From Prolixibacteraceae bacterium (GTDB taxonomy: Bacteria > Bacteroidota > Bacteroidia > Bacteroidales > Prolixibacteraceae), in NCBI GenBank assembly GCA_003506435.1, contig DOAQ01000047.1, forward strand, positions 1-32,814: 32,814 nt of DNA, given 5' to 3'. This document shows positions 1-8,190 of the stretch, piece by piece. Each line of letters begins with the position of its first letter. Positions within the stretch are counted from its first letter, which is position 1. The notes below the pieces were generated by a model. The model worked only from the letters and a program-made list of their open reading frames with translations, did not search any database and was not told the origin of the DNA. A program made the position numbers and the translations under genes.

Positions 1-948
1 TACGTCAACTTTAAACAACTTCATATTTTGAAATTGTAAATCAATATATTTCTGAATATTCTTTTGAAATGCGTCTTTATGGAGTAGATAAAATATTTGT
101 TTCGAATAAAACTTATCAATATATCCACTAAAATCAACTCCTTCACCGTATTTATGAGCAAATATTTTTCGGATGTTTTCAATATCGCAAACGAAGATGA
201 TTTTATCAAAGCCAAATTTGTTTTCGGGTAGTTTTTCCCCGTTTTCAGCAATTCGATAATTTACCTGATCGAAGTGTGCTGAGAAAACATTAAAAAGACG
301 AAAAATATGTTCGGGATCGAGCCTGTCAAGGTCGTCAATAACAAGTACTTTTTGTATTGCATTTTCTTTCCTTTTTTTCTCCACAAGTTGATCTAATTGG
401 TCTGCAATCAATTGCGAAACGTCATCAAATTCTAAAAGAAAATTGGTTTCAGTCTCGGACTGGAAGTCTCGTAGGATACTCAATTCTGAATTATCATTAA
501 TTTCTTTCCATCCTTCTTTAAACTTTTTCAACAATTTTTCAATCATTTCCGCAATAGGAACTACCTGCTTAATTTTCGGCAGGTTTTTCATGAGATTGAA
601 AAGTATTAAGAACTGATTTTCGGAAAAGAAGCTTTTTGCATAATCCAGTTTTGTAAAATCAAATACTTCATCAAACCCAAAATCTTTATCCTGAATTAAT
701 TGATAGAGAATGTCGTATTTGATCAGCTTAAAAACATCTTCATTTGATAGTAATGAATAATTCACGGGGCACAGAAAAACAGGATAATATTGATCTGATC
801 TTGCCGTAAAGAACTTATCCAGGAAATAGGTTTTGCCTATTCCAAAAGGCCCAGAAAATATTATTCGGAAATTGTTTTGAAGATTAAGAAAATCGCTAAA
901 GTCTTTTTCGATTGCATCGATTGGGATGATAAATTTATCGTCACTCAT
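1..948 (-). CDS. KAP-family P-loop NTPase, partial (C-terminus beyond left edge)
   Basis: Reading down from the ATG at 946-948, the frame stays open for 316 codons to base 1, so only the N-terminal part is present. It begins MSDDKFIIPIDAIEKDF. A Walker A motif, GPFGIGKT, lies near residues 34-41 and a Walker B motif, KVLVIDDLDRLDP, near residues 200-212; the IDDLDRL form is typical of KAP P-loop NTPases. No transmembrane segment appears in the visible part. KAP proteins are often membrane-associated or linked to phage defence, but nothing here fixes a role, and its downstream neighbours lie outside the window. Upstream is the repeat-rich stretch 949-1605. A weak -7-like box (TATTTTTA on the minus strand) lies at 957-964. 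Family call fairly sure; function unknown. Confidence 0.8.
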   Translation of the reverse strand, partial: MSDDKFIIPIDAIEKDFSDFLNLQNNFRIIFSGPFGIGKTYFLDKFFTARSDQYYPVFLCPVNYSLLSNEDVFKLIKYDILYQLIQDKDFGFDEVFDFTKLDYAKSFFSENQFLILFNLMKNLPKIKQVVPIAEMIEKLLKKFKEGWKEINDNSELSILRDFQSETETNFLLEFDDVSQLIADQLDQLVEKKRKENAIQKVLVIDDLDRLDPEHIFRLFNVFSAHFDQVNYRIAENGEKLPENKFGFDKIIFVCDIENIRKIFAHKYGEGVDFSGYIDKFYSKQIFYLLHKDAFQKNIQKYIDLQFQNMKLFKVDV

Positions 949-977
949 TTTTCTTTTAAAAATACGAAACAATCCGT

Positions 978-1038
978 TTGGGTGTACCGGTTTGTAACCG
1001 GCAATTTATTCACCTCAGATGGAATTCGCGACACCCAA
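978..1038. repeat. Nested inverted repeat (61 bp)
   Basis: The outer arms TTGGGTGT (978-985) and ACACCCAA (1031-1038) match perfectly over 8 bases. Just inside the left arm is a second hairpin, CCGGTT-TGT-AACCGG (987-1001). Perfect short ends enclosing a compact hairpin suggest a REP-like or miniature mobile unit. Copies elsewhere in the genome would be needed to establish that. Confidence 0.5.
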
Positions 1039-1117
1039 TGAAGCAACAAACTTTCGGTTTTCCTGCCGGTCTTGTCCGGGGTACATCAAAATTGGTATTA
1101 AAACGGCGCTTTTGTTT

Positions 1118-1195
1118 TGCAGGGGACAACATTCCCTCCTGCAGACCGAAAAGCTCGTTTAAATGAGAAAGTTCCCTTTTTTGTGAGCTTTTCGG
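1118..1195. repeat. Two adjacent inverted repeats
   Basis: TGCAGG (1118-1123) pairs with CCTGCA (1138-1143). Immediately after, CCGAAAAGCTC (1146-1156) pairs perfectly with GAGCTTTTCGG (1185-1195) across a 28-base spacer. No long T-run follows on either strand, so this does not look like an ordinary intrinsic terminator. Confidence 0.5.
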
Positions 1196-1224
1196 ACAAA
1201 AATTAAGCAGCTTTCTCTAAAAAA

Positions 1225-1339
1225 AGGAAATTTCCTCCGATTTTAGAAAAACTTCCTCCGTGTTTGCTCGATTTTCTCGTAAAAATGACAAATCGCTCGC
1301 GTTAGAGGGAATTTTCTCATTTCAAAAGGAAATTTCCTT
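1225..1339. repeat. Pair of GGAAATTTCC palindromes
   Basis: AGGAAATTTCCT (1225-1236) and AAGGAAATTTCCTT (1326-1339) are perfect palindromes whose centres are 102 bases apart. Degenerate relatives, such as GAGGGAATTTTCTC near 1312, lie between them. The purpose is unknown: binding sites for a dimeric protein and a decayed repeat are both possible. Confidence 0.45.
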
Positions 1340-1605
1340 CAAAAAGGGAAAATCAGTTGTTAAAATGTAGTTTTTGCGACATTCCAAACCTGCTCAGGGA
1401 GAGAGGAACGAAGAAAGTTAAAATAGTAACAGATTAAAAATCATCTCACTAAGGCAGGAGTCAAGATAACGAAAGCCGTTCCCAAAAGGAGGACACTGAG
1501 AACCGGCACCTTGTGTACCTGACAGAGTTTTGTGGGGTGAACACACACCGAACGCGCCTTGTTGACTGCTTGGGTATCCCCGCTAAAATGAAAGAGACCC
1601 CAATT

Positions 1606-3537
1606 TCAGGAACGAAGCAAAACGATCGTTTCAAAGGGGAGCAAACTAATTTCATGACTGATTTTCCATGATCGAACAGCCTTGTCCGTGTAATCCCTGT
1701 CAAATGCAAAATCAGAAAAGGTACCCGCATTGAACCGAAGTATTCTGTCGTAATTCCGAAGATCAAAATTTAGGTTTATGCTTTTTACCCCAATCGTTAA
1801 GTTGCTCATAATAAATGCGGACTTTTCGTCTGATTTCAGCATTAATGCGCTAAACGATAAAGGATCGGAAAGCTTACAGGAATAAACTTTTGCGTTTTTA
1901 TATCCCGAAAGGATTTTAAAAAGATGATATACTGGAAAGAACATGTGGGGTAGGGAATAAAACCGGTCCGGGTATCTGTTTTCCCGGTCGCCCTGCATTA
2001 CCCCGCACAATCCGGCCGTTTCAAAATAGGTGACTGAGCTGGTATTTGCTCCGGCGAGCGAAGCCATGCTGCCTAAAGTCCATCCCATAGTAAATAACGA
2101 CATTTGCCGGGGGTCAACTTTTGCAGCTAAATCTTCAGCGCCGTTTCCCTGTGCATCGGTGGCATCGGGATTGAACCGCATTTTCAGGGTAACCGGAGAA
2201 GCAAAGACATCGGCCTTCCCCGAAAATAAACGGGCGCTATGAACGGTATGCTTTTGTGCAAGCAAATTTTCGACCAGTGTCTGGTTGTCGAAAGCATGCA
2301 CCTGCGGATTGATCGAATAGACGACAAAATCCACAAGGTCTGTACTCATTCGGTGCATGTTCAGCTCGGCAAAAAAAGCATCTGTCCCGGCTCCAACCTG
2401 TCCCGAAGGGAGAATTTCACGCATAACCGGGACAAGCGCCTTCAGAAGTTCATGATCCGTTGTTTTCTCTTTCTCCCGGAACAAAACCACATGTTTAATC
2501 TGGTTCTGCCCTGATTTCAGTAATTGCTTAATCTTGTTAAATTCTTCCTGATAACGGGAAGAGAAATGCAGGCAAAGCTCCAGTCTGCAATTGGTTTGTT
2601 CTGATTCAGCAAAAGCCTGACTAATCTTTTCAGCCGAATGGGTGTCGCTGAGATGAATATCACAACGAAGATGGTCCAGACGAAGTTGCCGGATTGCAAA
2701 TGCTTCATCGGGCGACAATCTGTCGTTTTCGCCCGATTGGTTTAGTCCTAGGCCAGGTAAATCGGTTGATCCTGTAAAATCGCAATCTACACCGTTACAT
2801 GTGATATAATCGTCTGAATCTATTGCCTTGTTCCCGGATAAACGGAAAACAATTTTTTGCCTGATGATGCTTCCTTTTTTAATGAGTACCGGGAATGGGG
2901 TATCCAGTGGCGTGCAGAAAGTTTTATACGAAGAGTCGGTCCAGTTTCGCTGGTCTTCCATTTCGAAAATATCTCCTTCAAAATCGAGAGTGGCTTCCAA
3001 GTTACCCAGTACTTTCCACCGCATGCTCCGGATATTTTTAAACGGGTTCTCAGCGCTTATCGCCAACGGGAACACCCCGGAAACAGCATCCTTATCGGCG
3101 TAATTTATGACGCACTGACGCCCCATACATTCTTCGACCGGGTGCAACACACAAAAGCCAATCCTGTTTTTTTTGAAATCGGACAGCACTTCACCCTCCA
3201 TGTCAAATGTTATCGTCCCATCCGGAGTTCCCTGCAATTGGTACCGGGCTGCAAAAACGTCCCGGTACTTTGCAGTGTAAACTATTTTGAAGCGGTCGCT
3301 TTCAATTGACAAATTTTCATTATCAATCGTGCAATCCAATGTTCCCCAATTCTGATCGCGCACAGCGCTGTAAATCATGCGCAAAATTTCCGTGTTACCC
3401 TGTTTGACCTGACGGATGCACCCGTTTTCATAACCCATTTTGAGCGGACCTGCCTGCAAGGACAATGACAGAGGAACTGACGCCGGACTTCCGTAATACA
3501 AGACCTCTTTGGGCCAGTCTGAAAAATGATGTTTCAT
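1606..3537 (-). CDS. apnL: D-apionate lactonase-like protein
   Basis: The 643-residue protein resembles the ApnL family, which hydrolyses D-apionolactone to D-apionate in D-apiose breakdown. Features I recognise are NRIGFCVLHP (124-133), FEMEDQRNWTDSSYKT (191-206), GAGTDAFFAELN (382-393), SINPQVHAFD (408-417) and TYFETAG (503-509). The likely layout is an N-terminal beta-rich part, a central TIM-barrel-like part and a C-terminal beta domain. There is no signal peptide, so it should be cytoplasmic. It is the last gene of the catabolic cluster, 139 bases after the reductase gene. The paired ApsD-like dehydrogenase at 4661-5668 would make its lactone substrate, which supports the call. The family was recognised from memory; another sugar lactone remains possible. 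Confidence 0.65.
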   Translation of the reverse strand: MKHHFSDWPKEVLYYGSPASVPLSLSLQAGPLKMGYENGCIRQVKQGNTEILRMIYSAVRDQNWGTLDCTIDNENLSIESDRFKIVYTAKYRDVFAARYQLQGTPDGTITFDMEGEVLSDFKKNRIGFCVLHPVEECMGRQCVINYADKDAVSGVFPLAISAENPFKNIRSMRWKVLGNLEATLDFEGDIFEMEDQRNWTDSSYKTFCTPLDTPFPVLIKKGSIIRQKIVFRLSGNKAIDSDDYITCNGVDCDFTGSTDLPGLGLNQSGENDRLSPDEAFAIRQLRLDHLRCDIHLSDTHSAEKISQAFAESEQTNCRLELCLHFSSRYQEEFNKIKQLLKSGQNQIKHVVLFREKEKTTDHELLKALVPVMREILPSGQVGAGTDAFFAELNMHRMSTDLVDFVVYSINPQVHAFDNQTLVENLLAQKHTVHSARLFSGKADVFASPVTLKMRFNPDATDAQGNGAEDLAAKVDPRQMSLFTMGWTLGSMASLAGANTSSVTYFETAGLCGVMQGDRENRYPDRFYSLPHMFFPVYHLFKILSGYKNAKVYSCKLSDPLSFSALMLKSDEKSAFIMSNLTIGVKSINLNFDLRNYDRILRFNAGTFSDFAFDRDYTDKAVRSWKISHEISLLPFETIVLLRS

Positions 3538-3676
3538 TCCAGGTAAATTTTATATCACCTCATGAAGATCATTTGCATGATCCTTTGATTCGTATTTGCA
3601 ACAGCATTTCAGCATAGTGATGGTTCGTCAAAAGACATTCCTCCCAACGGTAAAATGCCTGTGGCTGTTCAGCGTT

Positions 3677-4570
3677 TTATTCCTGCGATTTTACTTCAAT
3701 TTGGGCCAGTTTTTCAAAATACTGGATGAGCCCCGCGTGATCGTTCTCTTCTTTCCCGTCAATTTTTAATGCCTGCATCATTTCCATGACAGCAGTTGTC
3801 AACGGAAGCGGAACACCAACCTGATGACCTGTTTCAATGGCATTGGCCAAATCTTTTATATGAAGTTTAATTTTGAATCCCGGGTTAAAGTTACGATTAA
3901 GAATCATCGGGGTTTTTGCATTCATTACTGTACTTCCCGCCAATCCGCCTTTGATGGCATCAAAAATTAATTTAGGGTCTACCCCCGATTTGGTTGCCAA
4001 TACCAAGGCTTCGGACAGAGCGGCAATGTTCAGGGCAACAATGATCTGGTTGGCCAGTTTGGTAACATTCCCACTGCCGATTTCACCCGTGCGAACCACA
4101 CTTGCGCCCACACATTTCAGGATCGGTTCACAGAAGGCAAAATCACCTACATCGCATCCGACCATGATGGCCAGAGTACCGTCAATGGCCTTTGGTTCTC
4201 CCCCGCTGACGGGAGCATCCACAAAACGGACGCTTTTCTTTTTGCATTCGTTATACATTTCTTTGGAAACAAGCGGGGCTATTGAACTCATATCAATAAT
4301 GATACACCCTTCTTTTGCTCCTTGCAGTAAGCCATTGGCCCCGGTAACTACTTCGCGGACTTCCGGTCCGTTGGGGAGCATGGTAATAATGGTATCACAT
4401 TCCACAGCCACTTCTTTCGGCGCTGAAGCAGCCTTCGCCCCCAAAGCAACTAATTCTGCGACGGCCGGTTGCATAATGTCATATACGATTAAATCGTACC
4501 CCGCTTTGATCAGGTTTTTTGCCATGGGCTTGCCCATGATACCCAAACCAACGAATCCTATTTTTTTCAT
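3677..4570 (-). CDS. 2-hydroxy-3-oxopropionate (tartronate semialdehyde) reductase-type dehydrogenase
   Basis: A 297-residue member of the 3-hydroxyisobutyrate dehydrogenase family, full length. The NAD(P)-binding GLGIMG motif is at 8-13, the substrate-binding DAPVSGGEP at 118-126 (the form typical of GarR/GlxR), and the probable catalytic lysine is K171 in GNVTKLANQ. Family members interconvert tartronate semialdehyde and D-glycerate, or oxidise acids such as L-threonate. In this cluster it could reduce a C3 semialdehyde or oxidise a branched aldonate after lactone opening. The gene lies 90 bases downstream of the Gfo/Idh gene on the same strand and is probably co-transcribed with it. The family is certain; the substrate is not. 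It is not clearly the D-apionate oxidoisomerase ApnO. Confidence 0.85.
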   Translation of the reverse strand: MKKIGFVGLGIMGKPMAKNLIKAGYDLIVYDIMQPAVAELVALGAKAASAPKEVAVECDTIITMLPNGPEVREVVTGANGLLQGAKEGCIIIDMSSIAPLVSKEMYNECKKKSVRFVDAPVSGGEPKAIDGTLAIMVGCDVGDFAFCEPILKCVGASVVRTGEIGSGNVTKLANQIIVALNIAALSEALVLATKSGVDPKLIFDAIKGGLAGSTVMNAKTPMILNRNFNPGFKIKLHIKDLANAIETGHQVGVPLPLTTAVMEMMQALKIDGKEENDHAGLIQYFEKLAQIEVKSQE

Positions 4571-4660
4571 AGTAAACTTTTTACGTTAAAATTGTTTTCC
4601 AAAATTTCTGATATATCAAGGTGTTAATGATCGCACCTTCAGCAGAACATATTCCGGTAT

Positions 4661-5668
4661 CTACAATACAACCACCTGTCCCGTTTTTGTTGATTCGATG
4701 GATGCAAATACCAGCTTCATGGTTTGCAGATTGTCGCGACTTGTAGTTTCTGCTTCTTTGCCTGTACTCAATGATTCCAGCATGTGGTTGTTACATGAAA
4801 CAATGCTCTGAATGCAATCACCACCATGCAGATTGTAGTCATAGTCGCTTATCCAATCGTATTTATGCCAGGTTTTTGTGTCAATCACAGTTGTTTGGGT
4901 TCCATCATTTACATGAAGAACATTTTCCTTATCAAGAAGCAACCAACCTTTATCTCCTTCAATAAAAACCCTGTTTTCCAAATTGTTTCCTATATCACAG
5001 ATACAGATGGTCGGACCGATTTTTAACATCGCTGTAAACATATCTTCTCCTTCAATAAAAGGGACGCTTTTTGAGGTTTGAACATAGATTGATTGTGCTT
5101 CCCCGAAATAGAACCGGGCGAGGTCGAAAATATGCGGCCCCATGTCCATGTGATGAACGTATTTCAAGGTTGCCAGGAAGGGCTGAACAGTGAACATTTC
5201 AGCTCCTCCGTAGCACAGTTGAATGTGCGCCCTGTAAGGTATGCCAATTGCCCCAAGATACTTTTTCACAGTTCTGAAAGGAGGTTGCCACCTATAGTTC
5301 TCATGAATAAACAAGGGAACTCCGGCATCTTCACAGGTCTCTGTCATGCGTTTGCAGGATTCCAGATCGAACGACATCGGTTTCTGACATATTACCGGTA
5401 CTTTGTATTTAGCAGCCAATAATACTAAGCTTTCATGGGCAGGCACTTCAGTGATGATATCGGCAAAATCGATTTGTTCATTTTTAAATAATTCTTCGGG
5501 ATCGCTGTAAACCTTTGGACTCCCATATCTTTCTGCGATCTTCTCAGCTTTGGCTACTGTCCGGTTATAGAGAGCAACCAATTCAACGCCTCCTACTTCA
5601 TTCCATGCAGGTATTTGAAGTGTGCTCCAGTAGCCTGTTCCAAAAGCAGCGTATCGTAATCGTTTCAT
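4661..5668 (-). CDS. apsD: Gfo/Idh/MocA oxidoreductase, probable D-apiose dehydrogenase
   Basis: A 335-residue NAD(P)-dependent sugar dehydrogenase with the nucleotide-binding FGTGYWS at 9-15. QKP at 95-97 takes the place of the usual EKP. HENYRW is at 122-127, DMGPHIFDLARF at 175-186, and the C-terminal half is an alpha/beta dimerisation domain. The pattern of YNRT, PVICQKPM, HENYRWQ, the D-GPHI-D-ARF block, EGDKG and the C-terminal AETT-DNL matches what I know of D-apiose dehydrogenase (ApsD), which oxidises D-apiose to D-apionolactone. The lactonase-like gene two places downstream supports this. A hairpin followed by a T-run precedes the gene (5709-5757), so its expression may be partly uncoupled from the upstream genes. 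Family certain; exact sugar inferred. Confidence 0.7.
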   Translation of the reverse strand: MKRLRYAAFGTGYWSTLQIPAWNEVGGVELVALYNRTVAKAEKIAERYGSPKVYSDPEELFKNEQIDFADIITEVPAHESLVLLAAKYKVPVICQKPMSFDLESCKRMTETCEDAGVPLFIHENYRWQPPFRTVKKYLGAIGIPYRAHIQLCYGGAEMFTVQPFLATLKYVHHMDMGPHIFDLARFYFGEAQSIYVQTSKSVPFIEGEDMFTAMLKIGPTICICDIGNNLENRVFIEGDKGWLLLDKENVLHVNDGTQTTVIDTKTWHKYDWISDYDYNLHGGDCIQSIVSCNNHMLESLSTGKEAETTSRDNLQTMKLVFASIESTKTGQVVVL

Positions 5669-5708
5669 CTAATTCAATTTTTGGTTATTTTTTAGTAGCT
5701 CCATTCAG

Positions 5709-5757
5709 CCAAAAAAACTTTGGAAGAACAAATTGATCAGGTTTGTTCAAAGTTTCT
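5709..5757 (-). terminator. Probable internal intrinsic terminator or attenuator
   Basis: On the minus strand AAACTTT then GAACAAA pairs with TTTGTTC then AAAGTTT (plus positions 715-721, 726-732, 742-748 and 749-755 of the 5000s). A 9-base loop and a GGAA/TTCC bulge interrupt the 14-pair stem, and seven T residues follow. It sits between the lipoprotein gene and the Gfo/Idh gene, within the cluster. It could reduce read-through into the last three genes. Confidence 0.55.
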
Positions 5758-5877
5758 ATTCGACCGTTGAACAGATTCGTTCCTTTCAGAAAAATGATTG
5801 CATATTAAGAATGAATTGCACTTTCAATCCATATTCCAATCTGCATAATTCAATTCCGGAAATGCACTTATTGACTA

Positions 5878-6969
5878 TTATTTACCTATATAAATTTTAA
5901 AAGGAAGTATCCGTTTCGGATTTTCAACCATTATGGTATTTATCTGCTCATCCGTTATTCCAGCATCTTTAAATTGCGGTAGTATGTTTTTAAGAATATT
6001 TGCATATCCATAGCCGCCATTTTTCACATAGCAAACCTGGGCACAAACATCCTGTGAAATAAGGATTTGCTTTAAATATCCTTTATCAATCATGGCTTTA
6101 ATGGTTTTTGCAGCTTCCAGTTTGTCCGTATACTGATCTTGTACCGGCTGAAATACTTCCAATCCCAACATATCGAATGCAACATAACAACCCCTTTTTG
6201 TATAGGAGATAAAATTATCTACCTGAGCGTAATATACCGGGTTATGACTGACGTAAACGCGCGTTAAATCGGCTCCTTCTTTTTCCAATATATCCAGAGC
6301 CTTATTTCTTGCAGTAACACCATCTCCGATATCAAAATGCACATCGATTGCAGCTCCGGTTGCTTTTTGTGCACGGGCCGAGGCGATCAATGATTTCTCC
6401 TCAAACGGTGTAATGGGCATGCTGATCCCTACTTCAGCTATAACGCCGGCATGAATGCCGTTTATTCCATCGATAATATCGCTGATTATCATGTCGGTCA
6501 ACTGCTCTACCGATTTATTTTTGATTGAATCGGGCACCCACTTGTCCTTGTAAAAACCAGCTCCCATTATAATGTTAATACCTGTGGCTACAGATATGCG
6601 CTTCAGGCTTTCAGGGTCTCTTCCGATCCCAACGTTGGTTACTTCAGTCAATGTTTTACCTCCGGCATCAGCGTAATATTTCAATTCTGATATTGCAGTG
6701 GCTTCATCTGCCAAATCCACTTCAGGGCCATGGTGTAAAATCAGTAAATGTTCATGCGGAAGAGTGATTCCCATTGAATCTGCCGGAATCAGCCCGCGTA
6801 CGGTCATGACTTTTCCATCCCAACCGGCATTGCTTGCCGATACTTTTTCCGACTCTTTTACCGATTTCTTTTGGGTTTGAGAATTACAACTTACTATTAA
6901 AACAATGGCTGTTATAATAAGAAGCAGGGGAAAAACTGTTTTTACAGAATACATATTTTTAAATTTCAT
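5878..6969 (-). CDS. Phosphotriesterase-family amidohydrolase, predicted lipoprotein
   Basis: A 363-residue protein with a lipoprotein signal: basic start, hydrophobic stretch at about 12-26, then LIVSC with the lipidated cysteine at C28. The mature part is a phosphotriesterase-like metal hydrolase. Putative metal ligands are H72 and H74 (LPHEHL), E179 (AEVG), H211 (DVHFDIG), H242 (VSHNP) and D307 (ISQD). Glutamate at 179 takes the place of the carboxylated lysine of classical phosphotriesterases, as in some lactonase-like relatives. It should act in the periplasm or at the cell surface. Given the cluster, hydrolysis of a sugar lactone or ester before uptake is plausible, but this is inference. 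The cupin gene lies 79 bases upstream. Confidence 0.8.
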   Translation of the reverse strand: MKFKNMYSVKTVFPLLLIITAIVLIVSCNSQTQKKSVKESEKVSASNAGWDGKVMTVRGLIPADSMGITLPHEHLLILHHGPEVDLADEATAISELKYYADAGGKTLTEVTNVGIGRDPESLKRISVATGINIIMGAGFYKDKWVPDSIKNKSVEQLTDMIISDIIDGINGIHAGVIAEVGISMPITPFEEKSLIASARAQKATGAAIDVHFDIGDGVTARNKALDILEKEGADLTRVYVSHNPVYYAQVDNFISYTKRGCYVAFDMLGLEVFQPVQDQYTDKLEAAKTIKAMIDKGYLKQILISQDVCAQVCYVKNGGYGYANILKNILPQFKDAGITDEQINTIMVENPKRILPFKIYIGK

Positions 6970-7048
6970 AGTTGTATAAATTATGGGTTAAACGCAATGT
7001 CGATGATACTTTTCTCACAAAGGCAGCCATAACCTGCGATCCAATCAT

Positions 7049-7312
7049 TTAGATCGCACTGAAGCGTTTGTGTATCTTTTCAATAATATGCCATTCGGTT
7101 TTGAGACCTTTGGCAAATTGTACCCAATCACCTGCCTCGAATGAAATTTCATTTCCGTCAGAGTCTTTTACTTTTGCTTTTCCTTCCATTATGAGATATG
7201 CTTCTGCCTGCTCATAATTATATGGGAAAACAGACGGTTCACCGGTCCATGTTTCCCAGTTGGCAGTTGAATCAATCTCTGCCTGTGTGGGTTTTCTAAC
7301 AATCATTTTCAT
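7049..7312 (-). CDS. Small single-domain cupin
   Basis: An 87-residue cupin of the DUF861 (cupin_3) type. It has the strand pattern YNYEQAEAYLIMEGKAKV, then SFEAGDWVQFAKGLKTEWHI and the ending EKIHKRF, which is common in small sugar-acid cupins. The first metal-binding cupin motif is poor in histidine, so metal binding is uncertain. It lies 27 bases downstream of the TIM-barrel gene and 79 bases upstream of the lipoprotein gene, and is probably translated from the same message. Small cupins like this often accompany carbohydrate catabolism and may act as epimerases, isomerases or binding proteins. No particular reaction can be given. Confidence 0.8.
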   Translation of the reverse strand: MKMIVRKPTQAEIDSTANWETWTGEPSVFPYNYEQAEAYLIMEGKAKVKDSDGNEISFEAGDWVQFAKGLKTEWHIIEKIHKRFSAI

Positions 7313-7339
7313 ATTCTGATTTTTTAAATTATAACCTAA

Positions 7340-8179
7340 TTATAAGCCGAGCTTCCTGATCATTTCATGCTGATATGCCGTTGACTTCATGCTAATTTCA
7401 TCCGGAAGGGCAGTGGTCATCAAACCGTCAGAAAGAAATCCGGAGTAATTGATTTCCTTCATTACTTCGAATATTTTGTCAAAATCCAGAAGGTTTGATT
7501 TTACACCGGCAGGATATTTATCGCCATCATGAAAATGAAAATGCTTGACATAGTCTTTTGCCCGGCGGATGGTTTCATATACATCCGGATCATCTTCCAG
7601 ATAGGAATGTCCTGTGTCAAGCAATAATCTGACATTGGGGCTGTCAACACGGTCAATAATGTCTTTGGCATCGTTGAAAGTATTGATGGTATTGATTTCC
7701 CATCGATTGGTATATTCAATAACCATTTGAACTTTCTTTTCGGCAGCATACGCCGCCATTTCTTTAAGGGCAGCAACCAACCTTCTTCTGAATTCGGGCA
7801 TGGTTATACCATCCCAGGCTTCGCCTCTTACGACACCGCACTGTACCAGACAACCCAATTCAGCACACAGATCGATTATTTTTTTCAGTTTAGCTTTGGC
7901 AATGACCACTTTTTCGGGGTCTTTATTGACCAGCGAAGCGCTGAAGAAATAATTGATTCCTCCGGAGTTAATAGCTGCAATCTCCATCTGATGTTTTTTC
8001 AGCATTTGCTTGCATAACTCAACGTCAAATTTATCCGGGTCTCCCATGATAATTTCAATTCCATCGTAGCCAAGTTCTTTGGCTTTCCCTATGGACTTGT
8101 CGAGTTCTCCGGTAAGCATGTCCCAACCTTTCAATTCCGGAAAGTCGGGAGAAACTACAAATACGGATGTTTTAATCAT
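7340..8179 (-). CDS. Xylose isomerase-like TIM-barrel protein with altered fourth metal ligand
   Basis: A 279-residue sugar phosphate isomerase/epimerase-type (AP endonuclease 2 fold) protein. Expected metal ligands are E155 (MVIEYTN), D188 (LLLDTGHS) and H215 or H217 (HFHFHDGD). At the place of the usual fourth ligand, a Glu in the last strand, the sequence reads GFLSDGLM (247-254), so the Glu is missing and D251 is one position away. This may mean changed metal binding or a changed reaction. In known apiose pathways a protein of this superfamily (OiaC) decarboxylates 3-oxo-isoapionate; this could be a counterpart, but it is not recognised as one. Its ATG is 11 bases past the stop of the alcohol dehydrogenase gene, so the two are probably co-translated. 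Confidence 0.8.
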   Translation of the reverse strand: MIKTSVFVVSPDFPELKGWDMLTGELDKSIGKAKELGYDGIEIIMGDPDKFDVELCKQMLKKHQMEIAAINSGGINYFFSASLVNKDPEKVVIAKAKLKKIIDLCAELGCLVQCGVVRGEAWDGITMPEFRRRLVAALKEMAAYAAEKKVQMVIEYTNRWEINTINTFNDAKDIIDRVDSPNVRLLLDTGHSYLEDDPDVYETIRRAKDYVKHFHFHDGDKYPAGVKSNLLDFDKIFEVMKEINYSGFLSDGLMTTALPDEISMKSTAYQHEMIRKLGL

Positions 8180-8190
8180 TTTATAATAAT

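Larger units (their letters stand above)
949..1605. other. Non-coding stretch rich in inverted repeats
   Basis: About 650 bases with no convincing gene lie between the start of the KAP gene and the end of the lactonase gene. The stretch holds a nested hairpin at 978-1038, an inverted repeat at 1118-1143, an 11-base perfect inverted repeat at 1146-1195, and two GGAAATTTCC-centred palindromes at 1225-1236 and 1326-1339 set in purine/pyrimidine tracts. A 62-codon plus-strand frame at 978-1166 runs through the repeats and looks like chance. The remainder, 1345-1605, shows nothing I can name. It may be a decayed mobile-element or REP-like remnant. Confidence 0.55.

Noticed and set aside
978..1166. 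62-codon plus-strand open frame
   Set aside because: It runs straight through the nested inverted repeats, has a composition unlike the other proteins (rich in Arg, Cys and Phe), and has no promoter or ribosome-binding site.
1461..1766. 101-codon minus-strand open frame
   Set aside because: It overlaps the 3' end of the well-supported lactonase gene in another frame and shows no recognisable protein features.
3677..4570. Assignment of the reductase as D-apionate oxidoisomerase (ApnO)
   Set aside because: The motifs (DAPVSGGEP, GNVTKLANQ) are those of tartronate semialdehyde reductase and 3-hydroxyisobutyrate dehydrogenase, and I cannot see ApnO-specific features.
7036..7057. GCGATC/GATCGC hairpin at the cupin stop as a terminator
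   Set aside because: The stem is only 6 pairs, includes the stop codon and has no T-run on the minus strand.
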